This document shows positions 28,279 to 37,700 of a stretch of DNA of 64,000 bases, in pieces. The notes beneath the pieces were generated by a model, which was not told the origin of the DNA, did not search any database, and saw only the letters and a program-made list of their open reading frames with translations. The stretch's first letter is position 1. Every line of letters starts with the position of its first letter. Position numbers and translations under genes: made by a program. The DNA is taken from assembly GCF_020510585.1 (NCBI RefSeq), contig NZ_CP075190.1, positions 2,912,001 to 2,976,000 of the forward strand. The letters run 5' to 3'. Source of the DNA: Ferribacterium limneticum (GTDB taxonomy: Bacteria; Pseudomonadota; Gammaproteobacteria; Burkholderiales; Rhodocyclaceae).

Positions 28279-29796
28279 ATGAACGAAGAATTCGAACAGA
28301 CCCCCAGCCCCTGGAAGCGCCGCTTCCTGATTCTCTTTGTTGTCACCATCGTCATCCCCGGCTTCATCGGCCTGCTGCTCCTCAAGCGCTTTGGCGAGGA
28401 CATTCCGGTCGACTACGCCAGCCCGACCGAGCACTTCAAATACGGCTCGACCGGCGGCGAGCATGAAATGGGCTTCCCCTACTGGATCTGGAAGGCGCTG
28501 CCCGAGGTCTGCCCGCAATATCTGCCGGGCAAGGGCTATCAGTCGCTTGGCATGGTCTATGAAAAGAAGCCTGACGGGAGCGACCGCGATCTGCCGATCG
28601 GCACCTCGCAGCGCCGCTTCCAGGGCGTGGACCGCGTCTTCGTCAATTGCGCCGCCTGCCATGTCAGCACCGTCCGCACCGCCCCCAACAAGCCGGCCAC
28701 CATCGTTCTCGGTATGCCGGCCGCCACCTTCAACATGAAGGGTTTCGAGGAATTCTTCTTCCGCTGCGCCGCCGATCCGAAGTTTTCCAAGGAATACATC
28801 CTGCCGGAAATCGAGCGTCAGGGCGGCGATCTCGATCTGCTCGACCGCTACCTCGTCTACCCCATCGCCATCGCCATCATGCGCGACCGGGTGCTCGCCC
28901 TGGCCGGGCGTTTCGACTGGGTGTTCAAGCAGCGCGAATGGGGCCCTGGCCGGGTCGATACCTTCAATTCGGCCAAGGTCATTTTCAATTTCCCGATGAG
29001 CCATCTCGACCCCAAGGAATTCGACGCCCCGGCTGATTTCCCGTCGATCTGGCGGCAGCGTCAGCGCAAGGAACCGAAGGAAATGCAGCTGCACTGGGAC
29101 GGCAACAACACGACCGTCGAGGAGCGCAACAAGAGCGCTGCCTTCGGCACGGGGACGACGCCGCCGACCATCGATATCGAACGCATCAAGCGCGTCGAAG
29201 CGTGGATCATGGATGCCGAGCCACTTCGTTTTTCGGCTTTTTTTCCGGTTGACCGTGGCATGGCCACCCAGGGCGCACCGATTTACCAAAAGTATTGCGC
29301 ATCGTGCCACGGCGCCTCGGGCAGCGACTTCAGCGGCGAGTACGTCGGCACCGTCGAACCGCTGGCCAAAATCGGCACCGACCGCCGCCGGCTCGACTCC
29401 TACACCTACACGCTGGCCGTAAACCAAGCCACGCTCTACGCCGGCTACCCATGGCGCTTCACGCATTTCCAGAAAACCCACGGCTACGCCAACATGCCGC
29501 TCGACGGTCTCTGGCTGCGCGCCCCCTACCTGCACAACGGCTCGGTGCCCACCCTGCGCGACCTGCTCGAACCGGCCGCCAAGCGGCCGAAAGCGTTCTA
29601 CCGCGGCAACGACGTCTATGACCCAGTGAAAGTCGGTTTCGTCTCGAACATCAGCGAAGCCGCCGGCAAGAAATTCTTCCGCCTCGACACCACCGTGCCC
29701 GGCAACGGCAACGGCGGCCACGAGGGCAAGGCCTACGGCACCGAACTGAGCGCCGGCGAAAAGGCCGCGCTGGTCGAGTTCCTCAAGACATTCTGA
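28279..29796 (+). CDS. RoxA/MauG-like di-haem cytochrome c
   Basis: 505 residues with one N-terminal membrane anchor (about 15-36) and haem motifs CAACH at about 124 and CASCH at about 340. The C-terminal segment APYLHNGSVPTLRDLLEPA is the hallmark of the RoxA/cytochrome-c-peroxidase superfamily. Family members oxidise polymers, proteins or peroxide at the cell surface. It is about co-linear with the next gene, a tandem paralogue. Residues about 316-327 (RFSAFFPVDRG) are encoded by a copy of the dispersed intergenic repeat, with T-runs unlike the rest of the gene, just before the second haem motif. Confidence 0.82.
   Translation: MNEEFEQTPSPWKRRFLILFVVTIVIPGFIGLLLLKRFGEDIPVDYASPTEHFKYGSTGGEHEMGFPYWIWKALPEVCPQYLPGKGYQSLGMVYEKKPDGSDRDLPIGTSQRRFQGVDRVFVNCAACHVSTVRTAPNKPATIVLGMPAATFNMKGFEEFFFRCAADPKFSKEYILPEIERQGGDLDLLDRYLVYPIAIAIMRDRVLALAGRFDWVFKQREWGPGRVDTFNSAKVIFNFPMSHLDPKEFDAPADFPSIWRQRQRKEPKEMQLHWDGNNTTVEERNKSAAFGTGTTPPTIDIERIKRVEAWIMDAEPLRFSAFFPVDRGMATQGAPIYQKYCASCHGASGSDFSGEYVGTVEPLAKIGTDRRRLDSYTYTLAVNQATLYAGYPWRFTHFQKTHGYANMPLDGLWLRAPYLHNGSVPTLRDLLEPAAKRPKAFYRGNDVYDPVKVGFVSNISEAAGKKFFRLDTTVPGNGNGGHEGKAYGTELSAGEKAALVEFLKTF
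29223..29258 (-). repeat. Dispersed 36-bp repeat copy inside a cytochrome ORF
   Basis: The stretch ends TTTTTTTCCGGTTGACCGTGG and matches the reverse complement of the copy at 6491 at about 32 of 36 positions. It is in frame, contributes no stop codon, and is conspicuously T-rich within a GC-rich gene. The corresponding region of the downstream paralogue (PKYPFPINAARAAAG) is of similar length, so the repeat may have replaced rather than merely lengthened the linker. Confidence 0.75.
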
Positions 29797-29810
29797 GAGG
29801 CGATGACATC

Positions 29811-31289
29811 ATGACTACCTCCTGCTCCTGCAAGACCTGGCTCAAATACGCCGCGCTCGCCCTCGCTGCCCTCGCCATCATCGGCGGGATGATCGGCTAC
29901 GACCGCGGCTTCCGCCAGTATCCGCAACCCGACTGGGTGACCGCCTCACCGGAAATGCGCTTCAAATACGGTTCGATCGGCGCCGAGAACGACGCCGGCG
30001 TGCCTTACTGGATTTTCTACGTGCTGCCCCGGATCTTTCCGGAAAAGCTGACTCAGGATGGTCTGGTCGTTCCCGGCGGCTACGCCTCGCTCGGTGTTTC
30101 GTGGGAACAGGGCCAGGAATTGCCGATCGGCTTCACCAAGAAAATCATCGGTTTCGCCCGTGTCGCCAACAACTGCGCCGTCTGCCACACCACCAGCTAC
30201 CGCGAGAAAATCGATTCCAACCCGGTTTTCGTCGTCGGCGGCTCGGCCCACACGACCAATGTCGAAGGTTTCTTCCGCTACTTGATCGACTGTGCCAAGG
30301 ACCCGCGTTTCAACGCCGACATCCTGATGGCTGAAATCAACCGGGTGACCCATCTGGACTGGATCGACCAGCTGCTCTACCGCTTCCTGATCATCCCGAT
30401 CACCAAGAAACGCCTGCTCGAACGCGAAGCCCAGTTCGCCTGGATTTACCGCAAGGATTTCCCGGAATGGGGCCGCGGCCGCGACGATGCAATGAACCTG
30501 ACCAAGTACTTCATGATCAAGGCACCGATGGACGACACCTTCGGCCCGACCGACATGCCCTCGGTGTGGAATCTCAAGAAATACGTCTGGGAAAAAGGCC
30601 ACCGGATGAACTACGCCGGTGACAGCAACGATGCCTACTCGGTGATCATGGATTCCGCCCTCGGCGTGCTCGGCGCCCCGCCCGCCAACAAGGCCGACTT
30701 TCTCGAGCAGGTCAAATGGCTCAAGGATTACCTCTCCGCATTGCCGCCGCCCAAATATCCCTTCCCGATCAACGCTGCCCGCGCCGCCGCCGGCATGACG
30801 GTGTTTGACGCCAATTGCGCCGCCTGCCATGCCAGCGAAAAGACCGGAACGCCGCTCCCCCTGGCTGATGTCGGCACCGACCGTGGCCGGCTCGACTCGT
30901 GGAACAAGGGTGCCGCCATCAAGGCCAATCAGGTCGTCAAGGACATGGGGCTGGAGCGCAAAGGGCTGGTCGAAGAAGACCTCATCGGTTACGTCGCCCC
31001 CTTCCTCGACGGCATCTGGCTCAAGGCGCCCTACCTGCACAACGGCTCGGTGCCCACCCTGCGCGACCTGCTCGAACCAGCCGCCCGGCGGCCCAAACTA
31101 TTCTGGCGCGGCTACGACGTTTATGACCAGACGAAAGTCGGCTTTGTCAGCGATTCGCCGGAAGCAAAACGCGTCGGCACCCGGCTCGACACCGCCAGCA
31201 AGGGGGGGAGCAACAAGGGGCATGAGTTTGGCACTGGCCTGTCGGCCAGCGAAAAGGACGTCCTGGTCGAATATCTGAAAACGCTGTAA
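29811..31289 (+). CDS. RoxA/MauG-like di-haem cytochrome c, tandem paralogue
   Basis: 492 residues, similar to the preceding gene throughout. It has an N-terminal anchor (about 12-30), the shared opening (EMRFKYGSIGAENDAGVPYWI), haem motifs CAVCH and CAACH, and the C-terminal APYLHNGSVPTLRDLLEPAARRPKLFWRG signature. It starts 14 bases after its paralogue. The pair probably arose by duplication and may form a hetero-complex. No substrate can be assigned from sequence. Confidence 0.82.
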   Translation: MTTSCSCKTWLKYAALALAALAIIGGMIGYDRGFRQYPQPDWVTASPEMRFKYGSIGAENDAGVPYWIFYVLPRIFPEKLTQDGLVVPGGYASLGVSWEQGQELPIGFTKKIIGFARVANNCAVCHTTSYREKIDSNPVFVVGGSAHTTNVEGFFRYLIDCAKDPRFNADILMAEINRVTHLDWIDQLLYRFLIIPITKKRLLEREAQFAWIYRKDFPEWGRGRDDAMNLTKYFMIKAPMDDTFGPTDMPSVWNLKKYVWEKGHRMNYAGDSNDAYSVIMDSALGVLGAPPANKADFLEQVKWLKDYLSALPPPKYPFPINAARAAAGMTVFDANCAACHASEKTGTPLPLADVGTDRGRLDSWNKGAAIKANQVVKDMGLERKGLVEEDLIGYVAPFLDGIWLKAPYLHNGSVPTLRDLLEPAARRPKLFWRGYDVYDQTKVGFVSDSPEAKRVGTRLDTASKGGSNKGHEFGTGLSASEKDVLVEYLKTL

Positions 31290-31315
31290 CGCCCATCCGG
31301 AAAGGAAGGTCACCC

Positions 31316-31785
31316 ATGAAAACCCAGTTCATGATTGCCGGCACCCTCTTATGGCTTTTACCTGCACCACCGCCGTCGGCACGGCGGACATGCTGTCACC
31401 CTCCGACCAGGCCGCCGCCCGCCTTCAAGGCTGCCGGCTTCAAACAGAAGGGCAAGCGCTGGCAAGCCTGCGACGACCCGACCCCGAGCTACACCCCGGG
31501 CGCCATCGCCGATGTCCGCAACCTCGACGGCGACGGCCTGCCCGAAGCCATCATCACCGAGGACGACAGCTACTGCTACGGCCACACCAGCGTCGGCTAC
31601 AGCTTGGTCAGCAAGCAGCCGAAAGGCAGCTGGAAACTGGTGACCAGTGACACAGGCATGCTCGACGTCCTCAACACCAAAGGCACCGGCAACTGGCCCG
31701 ACCTCGAAATCGGCGGCCCCGGCTTCTGCTTCCCGGTCGAACGTTGGAACGGCCGGCAATACGTGTAGCACCGGCATCAATACGA
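31316..31785 (+). pseudogene. Decayed paralogue of the secreted protein at 40574-41062
   Basis: The DNA aligns with the intact gene at 40574-41062 but carries three lesions. A one-base-type shift near 31345 and a compensating one near 31425 scramble residues about 12-36, so the proper signal peptide (MAFTCTTAVGT in the next frame) is lost. A TAG at about 31766-31768 replaces a Leu codon and cuts off the last residues, which are still recognisable beyond it (HRHQYEGKPCR). A 150-residue product could still be made. It follows the cytochrome operon with a good ribosome site (AAAGGAAGG). Confidence 0.75.
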
Positions 31786-31867
31786 GGGCAAGCCTTGTCG
31801 TCCGAGATAGCCGGTAAATTGGCGGCCGAACGTGATTGGCACACCCCAGGAGTGCATCCTTCGGGGT

Positions 31868-31901
31868 GCGGTCAACCGGAAATATTGGACAAAATTGAAA
31901 T
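31868..31901 (+). repeat. Dispersed 36-bp repeat copy
   Basis: GCGGTCAACCGGAAATATTG followed by GACAAAATTGAAAT, about 80 bases after the decayed paralogue and upstream of the RiPP operon. The intact paralogue at 40574-41062 also has a copy just downstream. Confidence 0.85.
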
Positions 31902-31980
31902 CAGCTGGAACTTTATTCAAACCGAGAAATCGCATGTTCATGGCATGTAAAATTTCGTAAGCATTCCTGCGGAGGGGTAG

Positions 31981-32280
31981 GTGAACAACTCAGGAAAACG
32001 AGCAACTGGTCTGCTTCGTCGCCTTTGCACGGCAGTGTTGGCGATTGCCGGTGCTTTGGGATTCTGCACGGTCGGCGCCAGTATCGAAGCCCCCTCGACG
32101 GAACGACAGATTCTCGAAGCGCGAGTCCTTGAAATGCGCAAGTTCCTGCACGATGCGGAGTCATCTGATGCCGGAATGGCGTCAGAGCGGGAATATGCCC
32201 AGTGGTTCAACTGGCCGAACTGGGGTAATTGGAACAACTGGCCGAACTGGCGGAATTGGGGTAATTGGTTCAATCGCTAA
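31981..32280 (+). CDS. RiPP precursor with eight tandem WxN motifs (GrrA-like)
   Basis: 99 residues from a GTG preceded by GGAGGGGTAG. Residues about 12-34 form a signal-peptide-like hydrophobic stretch (LLRRLCTAVLAIAGALGFC), then a charged helical leader (RQILEARVLEMRKFL). From W75 to N98 the protein is eight uninterrupted W-x-N triplets with x = F, P, G, N, P, R, G, F, ending in Arg. W-x-N is a known substrate motif of three-residue cyclophane-forming radical SAM enzymes (triceptides). The next gene encodes such an enzyme 20 bases downstream. GrrA/OscA precursors likewise have an export-like leader and a repetitive C-terminal core. Modification and number of rings are inferred. Confidence 0.82.
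   Translation: MNNSGKRATGLLRRLCTAVLAIAGALGFCTVGASIEAPSTERQILEARVLEMRKFLHDAESSDAGMASEREYAQWFNWPNWGNWNNWPNWRNWGNWFNR
32203..32274 (+). repeat. DNA encoding the (WxN)8 core
   Basis: Eight tandem 9-base units of form TGG-NNN-AAY encode the predicted modified core. Units 2 and 5 are identical (TGGCCGAAC); units 3 and 7 are both TGGGGTAAT. This suggests expansion by duplication of a multi-unit block. Confidence 0.85.
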
Positions 32281-32300
32281 TTTGAACGCTCAAGGGGGAA

Positions 32301-33575
32301 GTGCGGGTGAGCATCGCTTCGAATATCCAGTGGGTTCCAAGGCGCACCTTAAGAACAGTTCCATCGGCAATGGTGCGCTTCGATTTTGCTGATTTTTCCC
32401 CGGCAATTCGCACCCGCCTGCTCATATTGCAGCCAACCCCGTTCTGCAACCTCGACTGCGATTATTGCTATCTCCCTCATCGTGACTCGAAGGCGCGGAT
32501 GAGCCTGGAGACGGTTTGTCTGGCCGCCCGGCGACTGGCCGATGACGATCTGGCCGGCCCGGAACTGACGGTCGTCTGGCATGCCGGCGAACCGCTCGTC
32601 GTGCCGCCGTCCTTCTACGACGAGGCGATTCCGTTGGTTAGCGAAGTGCTCGGAGGGGCGTGCGCGGTGTCGCATTCAATCCAGACCAACGCCACCCTGG
32701 TCGACGACGCGTGGTGCAGACTGTTCAAACGCCACGGCGTGCGCATCGGCGTCAGCGTCGACGGACCAGCATGGCTGCACGACCTGCATCGCCACACCCG
32801 ACGCGGGCAGGGCACCCACCAGCGAGTGCTGCAGGGCATGGCCAGGCTGCGCGAGCACGGCATTCCGTATCACGCGATTGCCGTCGTCACGGGGGAAACA
32901 CTCGACCATGCCGATGCCTTTTGCGACTTTTTCCTGGAGCAAGAGGTTCACGAAGTCGGTTGCAACTTCGACGAGGCGGAAGGCTTGAACGACCGCTCCA
33001 GCCTCGCGGATCACGAGCCGGCCCACGCCCGATTTGTCTCGCGCCTGCTCGAGCGCCACATCCAGAGCGGCGGTCACCTCAACTTTCGGGAACTGGACAT
33101 GGCCATGCATCTGATCGCCGAGCCGCTGGCGACCTACCGCTGGCAAGGCCGGGAATGGCCGGACAACGCCCAGACCATCCCCTTCACCCTAATCTCGGTT
33201 GCGTACAACGGCGATTTCAGCACTTTTTCGCCCGAACTGCTCGGGCAGCACTCGGTTGAGTTCGGCGATTTCGTGCTGGGCAACGTGCATCGGGCCAGTT
33301 TTTTGGAAAGCACAGCAGGCCAGCGCTTCCTCGACCTGTGGGCGGCCATCAGGCGCGGAACGGGGGTATGTGAAGCAAGCTGCGCCCACTTCGGATTCTG
33401 CGGCGGCGGGGCGCCTGCCAACAAACTCTATGAAAACGGCAGCCTGGCCAGCGGGGAGACGCTGTACTGCCGGACCATGCTCAAGCGGCCGTTCGACGCG
33501 GTGCTGGCCAGACTTGAACGTGATGCCGCCCCCCGGAGCAGGCACGGAAACGCGGCAACAACGGAGACGGAGTGA
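32301..33575 (+). CDS. grrM: Radical SAM/SPASM cyclophane synthase, GrrM/OscB-like
   Basis: Up to 424 residues. The radical SAM cluster motif is CNLDCDYC (C49, C53, C56; QPTPFCNLDCDYCYLPHR). The C-terminal SPASM-type segment holds C357, C361, C367 and C390 within GVCEASCAHFGFCGGGAPANK and ENGSL...LYC. This CGGGAPANK arrangement is characteristic of the GrrM/OscB maturases, which join an aromatic ring carbon to a backbone-near carbon two residues on. The start is uncertain: GTG 32301, GTG 32307 (best spacing to AAGGGGG) or ATG 32370. It directly follows the W-x-N precursor and its stop overlaps the next ATG (TGATG). Confidence 0.87.
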   Translation: MRVSIASNIQWVPRRTLRTVPSAMVRFDFADFSPAIRTRLLILQPTPFCNLDCDYCYLPHRDSKARMSLETVCLAARRLADDDLAGPELTVVWHAGEPLVVPPSFYDEAIPLVSEVLGGACAVSHSIQTNATLVDDAWCRLFKRHGVRIGVSVDGPAWLHDLHRHTRRGQGTHQRVLQGMARLREHGIPYHAIAVVTGETLDHADAFCDFFLEQEVHEVGCNFDEAEGLNDRSSLADHEPAHARFVSRLLERHIQSGGHLNFRELDMAMHLIAEPLATYRWQGREWPDNAQTIPFTLISVAYNGDFSTFSPELLGQHSVEFGDFVLGNVHRASFLESTAGQRFLDLWAAIRRGTGVCEASCAHFGFCGGGAPANKLYENGSLASGETLYCRTMLKRPFDAVLARLERDAAPRSRHGNAATTETE

Positions 33576-34753
33576 TGCCATTGACTACTGAAAAGACTGT
33601 CGTTACGGAAACGATCGATGCCATGAAACGCCCGTTTTCCGAGTGCCGGTACTATGCCTTCTTCAGCTATTCCGAGGGCGACAATCGTGCTTGGAACAAA
33701 TGGGTGTCTTGTTTCAAGGATGAACTTTATTACTCGTTGCCCGGCCGTTTGCGCGGCATCCGGTTACCGCCGATTCACCATAGCGGAGAGTATCCACTGG
33801 TATCCGGCCTTCTGGATGGCAAATTGAAAGACAATGTCCGCGACACGTTTGTGCTTTTCCTGTTCGTGCACGACAACTACCTCGATTCGGGATGGTGCCT
33901 GAAGGAACTAGAACATTTCAAGGAGCATTTCGGGGATGACGGATTTCGCGAACGGTTGTACGTCATTGCGATGTCCAAGAATGCAATAGATGAATTGACC
34001 AAAGGTGACATGTGGAAGCGCTTGTGCCCCTTTAATGATCAGCTATGGGTGCCGTTTTACCAAGCGGCAAAACCCAAGCAGCCCATTCAGATTTATTCCG
34101 GAGAAGACGACGACGCCGAAGGCAAGCACCGCGTCGTTTCAAATACCTTCTGGAAGGCGTTCGTAGACATTCGTGAGGACCTTGCGGACAAAATTCTAGA
34201 CGCGGTGGCACGCAGCAAAACCGCGGACGTTGCTTCGCAGACGGAAGATCCTGAGATGGTCCGAATCTACATAGAGACCAACGAGCGGCAGGATGAATAC
34301 AAGGGGCCTCTTGCTGCCCAAGTCTACATAAGCTGGGATCAGGTCGTTGCCAGCGACCATGTCGAGCCTACGCTTCGGGTGCGGCCGACCGGCCTGCCGA
34401 TGAAGGAAATCAATGACCGCCCCTATCTGGACGATGCCGACGGCGTAGTGCTGTTGTGGGACGAAAAGACTTCCGCTTCGCTTTTGGCGCAAATCACGGC
34501 CGTGGAAGACAAGCTTCGCGGAAAAACTCCCATCCCGGGCATTATCGCCTACCCGATGAAGAACGGTGCGCCGGCGCCGGAGGAAGCTCATGTCCAGAAC
34601 TGGCAGGTATTGAAATTCGAGCCGGATGCGCAAGGCGGCCTGCGCATAGCCGATCAGGACAGTCTGGCACTGGTCATCTTCCTGACCAAGGTTTTGGAGC
34701 GCAAGCGTCAGCGCCTGCTGGCCGGCAAGTTCGCAGGCGAGGCAGCGAAATGA
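33575..34753 (+). CDS. TIR-domain protein coupled to the RiPP maturase
   Basis: 392 residues. The N-terminal domain (about 15-190) is TIR-like. It has YAFFSYSEGDN as box 1, VLFLFVHDNYLDS and a WCLKELE motif (W107, C108, E111) that matches the WCxxE catalytic Glu position of NAD-cleaving TIR domains. The C-terminal part (about 220-380) looks like a second Rossmann-like segment (AAQVYISWDQ; DADGVVLLWDEKTSASLLAQITAVE). No signal peptide is visible. ATG 33575 overlaps the radical SAM stop, and its own stop overlaps the STAND gene start (ATGA), so the three are made together. Its DNA looks less GC-rich than its neighbours. NADase or scaffold activity is inferred. Confidence 0.78.
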   Translation: MPLTTEKTVVTETIDAMKRPFSECRYYAFFSYSEGDNRAWNKWVSCFKDELYYSLPGRLRGIRLPPIHHSGEYPLVSGLLDGKLKDNVRDTFVLFLFVHDNYLDSGWCLKELEHFKEHFGDDGFRERLYVIAMSKNAIDELTKGDMWKRLCPFNDQLWVPFYQAAKPKQPIQIYSGEDDDAEGKHRVVSNTFWKAFVDIREDLADKILDAVARSKTADVASQTEDPEMVRIYIETNERQDEYKGPLAAQVYISWDQVVASDHVEPTLRVRPTGLPMKEINDRPYLDDADGVVLLWDEKTSASLLAQITAVEDKLRGKTPIPGIIAYPMKNGAPAPEEAHVQNWQVLKFEPDAQGGLRIADQDSLALVIFLTKVLERKRQRLLAGKFAGEAAK

Positions 34754-37700
34754 GCTGCGCTGACGGACTCGGGGTTTTCCGTGTTCCGACGTCTCCTTAT
34801 CCGGGCCTGCGTCCTTTCCTCGACCACGAGGCGTCGCTTTTTCTCGGTCGCGGCCAGCAAGTTAAGGATATTGTTCAGCGCCTCGAGGAGACCCAGTTCG
34901 TTGCGGTAATCGGTGGTTCGGGGTCCGGGAAGTCCTCGTTGGTGCGGGCCGGGGTCGTTCCGAAGCTGCGCGGCTTCGGCATTCCAGAGGCGGGGGATTA
35001 CTGGGTACCGGTGGTGTTCACTCCGGGAACCACGGCAACACCGGAATCGGAAGCGAGTCAGAGGGATGAAGAACGTACGGCCAGCCAGACGCCCATCACT
35101 AGGCTGGCCTGGAAGTTCTCCCAAACGCTCAACATGTACACGCTGCATAATGACCCGAAGACGGTCGATGACGTGCGGGAAAGCGCGCGACGTAGCGATA
35201 TCGCGGCCATTTTCCGTCGTGGATCCGGCTTTGCTCGCCTGATCGATGCCTTCTCGAAAGATCTGCCAGCCCGCGGGCCGAAACCGGAAAATGCCCGCTT
35301 TCTCGTCGTCATCGATCAGTTCGAAGAGCTCTTCCATCCCAACAACAATCCCAAGACCAAGGGAAATGAAGATACCCGGACCCTGATCGAGGCAGTCATC
35401 GATCATTTTTTCAGTCCGCATCCGCGCTGCTTCGTCATCATCACCATGCGCAGCGAGCATCTAGCCGACTGCGCGGGCTATCTCGAATTGCCTGACGCCA
35501 TCAACGAATCCGTCTATCTGGTTCGGCGGCCTGATAAAGAACAATTGCGCCAGGCGATCACGGGGCCAGCTAACAAATTCCTCCGCACGCTGCAGCGGGG
35601 CGACGACGCTGCCGGCCTGCCCGAAGACATCGCATTCGATGAGACCGTCGTCAAGCGGCTGCTTCAGGACGTGGAAGGGATCGCCGACGACCCGGACCAC
35701 CTGCCCCTCCTGCAGCATCTGCTCGCCAGGATCTGGCAAGTGGCCAGCAAGCGTTGTGGCGTCGATGGCGAGCACAAGGTGCCGAACGCGGTTCAATGGG
35801 CCGACCTCGAAGGCGCCGCCGACCCCGCGTGCAAAGAAGAAGTGGGCTGGCTGATCCGGCTGGACGCCGACCGGAAGCAGGAGAATAAGGAAACGCTGAA
35901 CACCCTGCGTGCCAGCCTGGAAAATTGGGCGCAGGCGACCTATGGGGAGAAGTCCGAAGGCGACAGGAAGCATCTCGACTTCGTCCTGCGCCGCCTGGCC
36001 TTCAAGGATCCCAACAATGGCACCTACAACCAGCAGCGACTGGATGTAGACGATCCCGACCTGTTCGCAGGCGAACCCGAGCCTCCGACTGATCTGCGAG
36101 CCTTGCTCAAAAAGGGCTACCTTGATTCCGTCCATTACCTGTATTGGGACCGGGAAAATCCGCTGCAGGTGACGCTCAAGGTTTCTCATGAATCCTTCAT
36201 CCGCGGCTGGGCGCATTTCAAGGGACTGGTCGACGAGGAGGCCGTTCGCTTCGAAGCATTTCTGAGCGTGTTGCGCTGCTGTTCACAATGGCGGGACGAG
36301 AAATGGAGTCCGGAACGGCTGCTCGGACAGCCGGAGCTGATCCGGCTCGACGAAGCCAGGCTGGGCCCGGTGTTTGCCGAACGCGACAAGCGCGACGACT
36401 GGTTTCGCACCCTGAAACAATATCGGGACGGCGACCGCCTCGGTGACGTCGAGGGCGAGGTTGCGAACTACATCGAGGCGTCGCGAGCGAAGCTTAAATC
36501 TGAAGCCGATGCCCAGCGTGCGCTGCAGGAGCGGGAGCGCAAGGCACAGGAAGATGCGCGGCTCGCGGAAGAGCAGGCGCGTAACGCACGAGAAGAAGCT
36601 CGACTGGCGAGCGAACGGGAGAAAGAAGCGGACCGGCGCAGGGAGGCCGAGGAAAAGGCCCACGAATTGTCACTAAAAGCGGAAGCCGACGCGAAACAGA
36701 TTCTCGAAGAACAGGTCCGTCACAGCAGGGAAGAAGCCCGCCTGGTACGTCTGCGCGACAGCGAAGAGAAACAAAGAATTCAAGCCGAGGCTGACAGATC
36801 AAAGGCGAAAGCGTGGGGCTGGGGGTTTCTAGCTGTTGCCGCAGTTATCGCATTGTTCGTGGCGGCGCCCTACCTGCGCACCGGTGGCGTTATGAAAGCC
36901 AGCCAAGACTTCGCGATGGCGCGGCAGACGGTCGAGCAACGAAGTTATGGCTTGGAACCGGATAGCCGTCTTGCCGGGCATGAACTGGATAAGCTACTGA
37001 TGGCAACGAGCCAGGTCGCGGATGGACAGGCGAAAGGGGAATACATCAATCAACCGCCCACGAAGTGGTTCAGTTTGTTTCCCCAGATATCCCTGGCGCA
37101 GCGCCTGGTATATCTTCAGGACACCGAACCCGTGGTCAACGGGAATTTGCGCAGCCGGATGATTACAGGCATTTGGCGCAGCGACCGGAAACCCCCAGAA
37201 AATAAGGAATTCGACCCGGACAATCCAATAGCGTGCAAAGGTAACAGCCTGTCCGGTATCTTTTATCCGGCACGCGGAACGATGCGCGGAATATTCTTGC
37301 CGGAGCGAAAACCAACCGACGATATCAACTTCTACGCGGCGACCTATGCCAGAAGCGCTACCGGGCAGGAAGCGACCTGCACGCTCAGCCCCACCAGCAT
37401 TTGGCGCGAGGCGTTCTTTTTTGACCCGGTCGTATTGCTGGATGCCAACGATCGCTACATGACGATTTCGCGTAGCGGCCAATTTGTCCAGCGAGGTTCA
37501 GTCAATCTCTACCGGATTGTCTGGGACGATGATCCGGCGGTTCCCAGCGCCAAGGTCGATCAGATTGGTCAGGTGATCGGCGAGGAGGCCGTAAATGTAT
37601 TGAAGACGGAGATTAAATCCAAACAGGAAGGGGCTGACCCGAAGGTAAAGAGCGTTCGTACCTGGCCGGAAGACGGTGGTGTCGGGGTGGAGGTCGGCGG

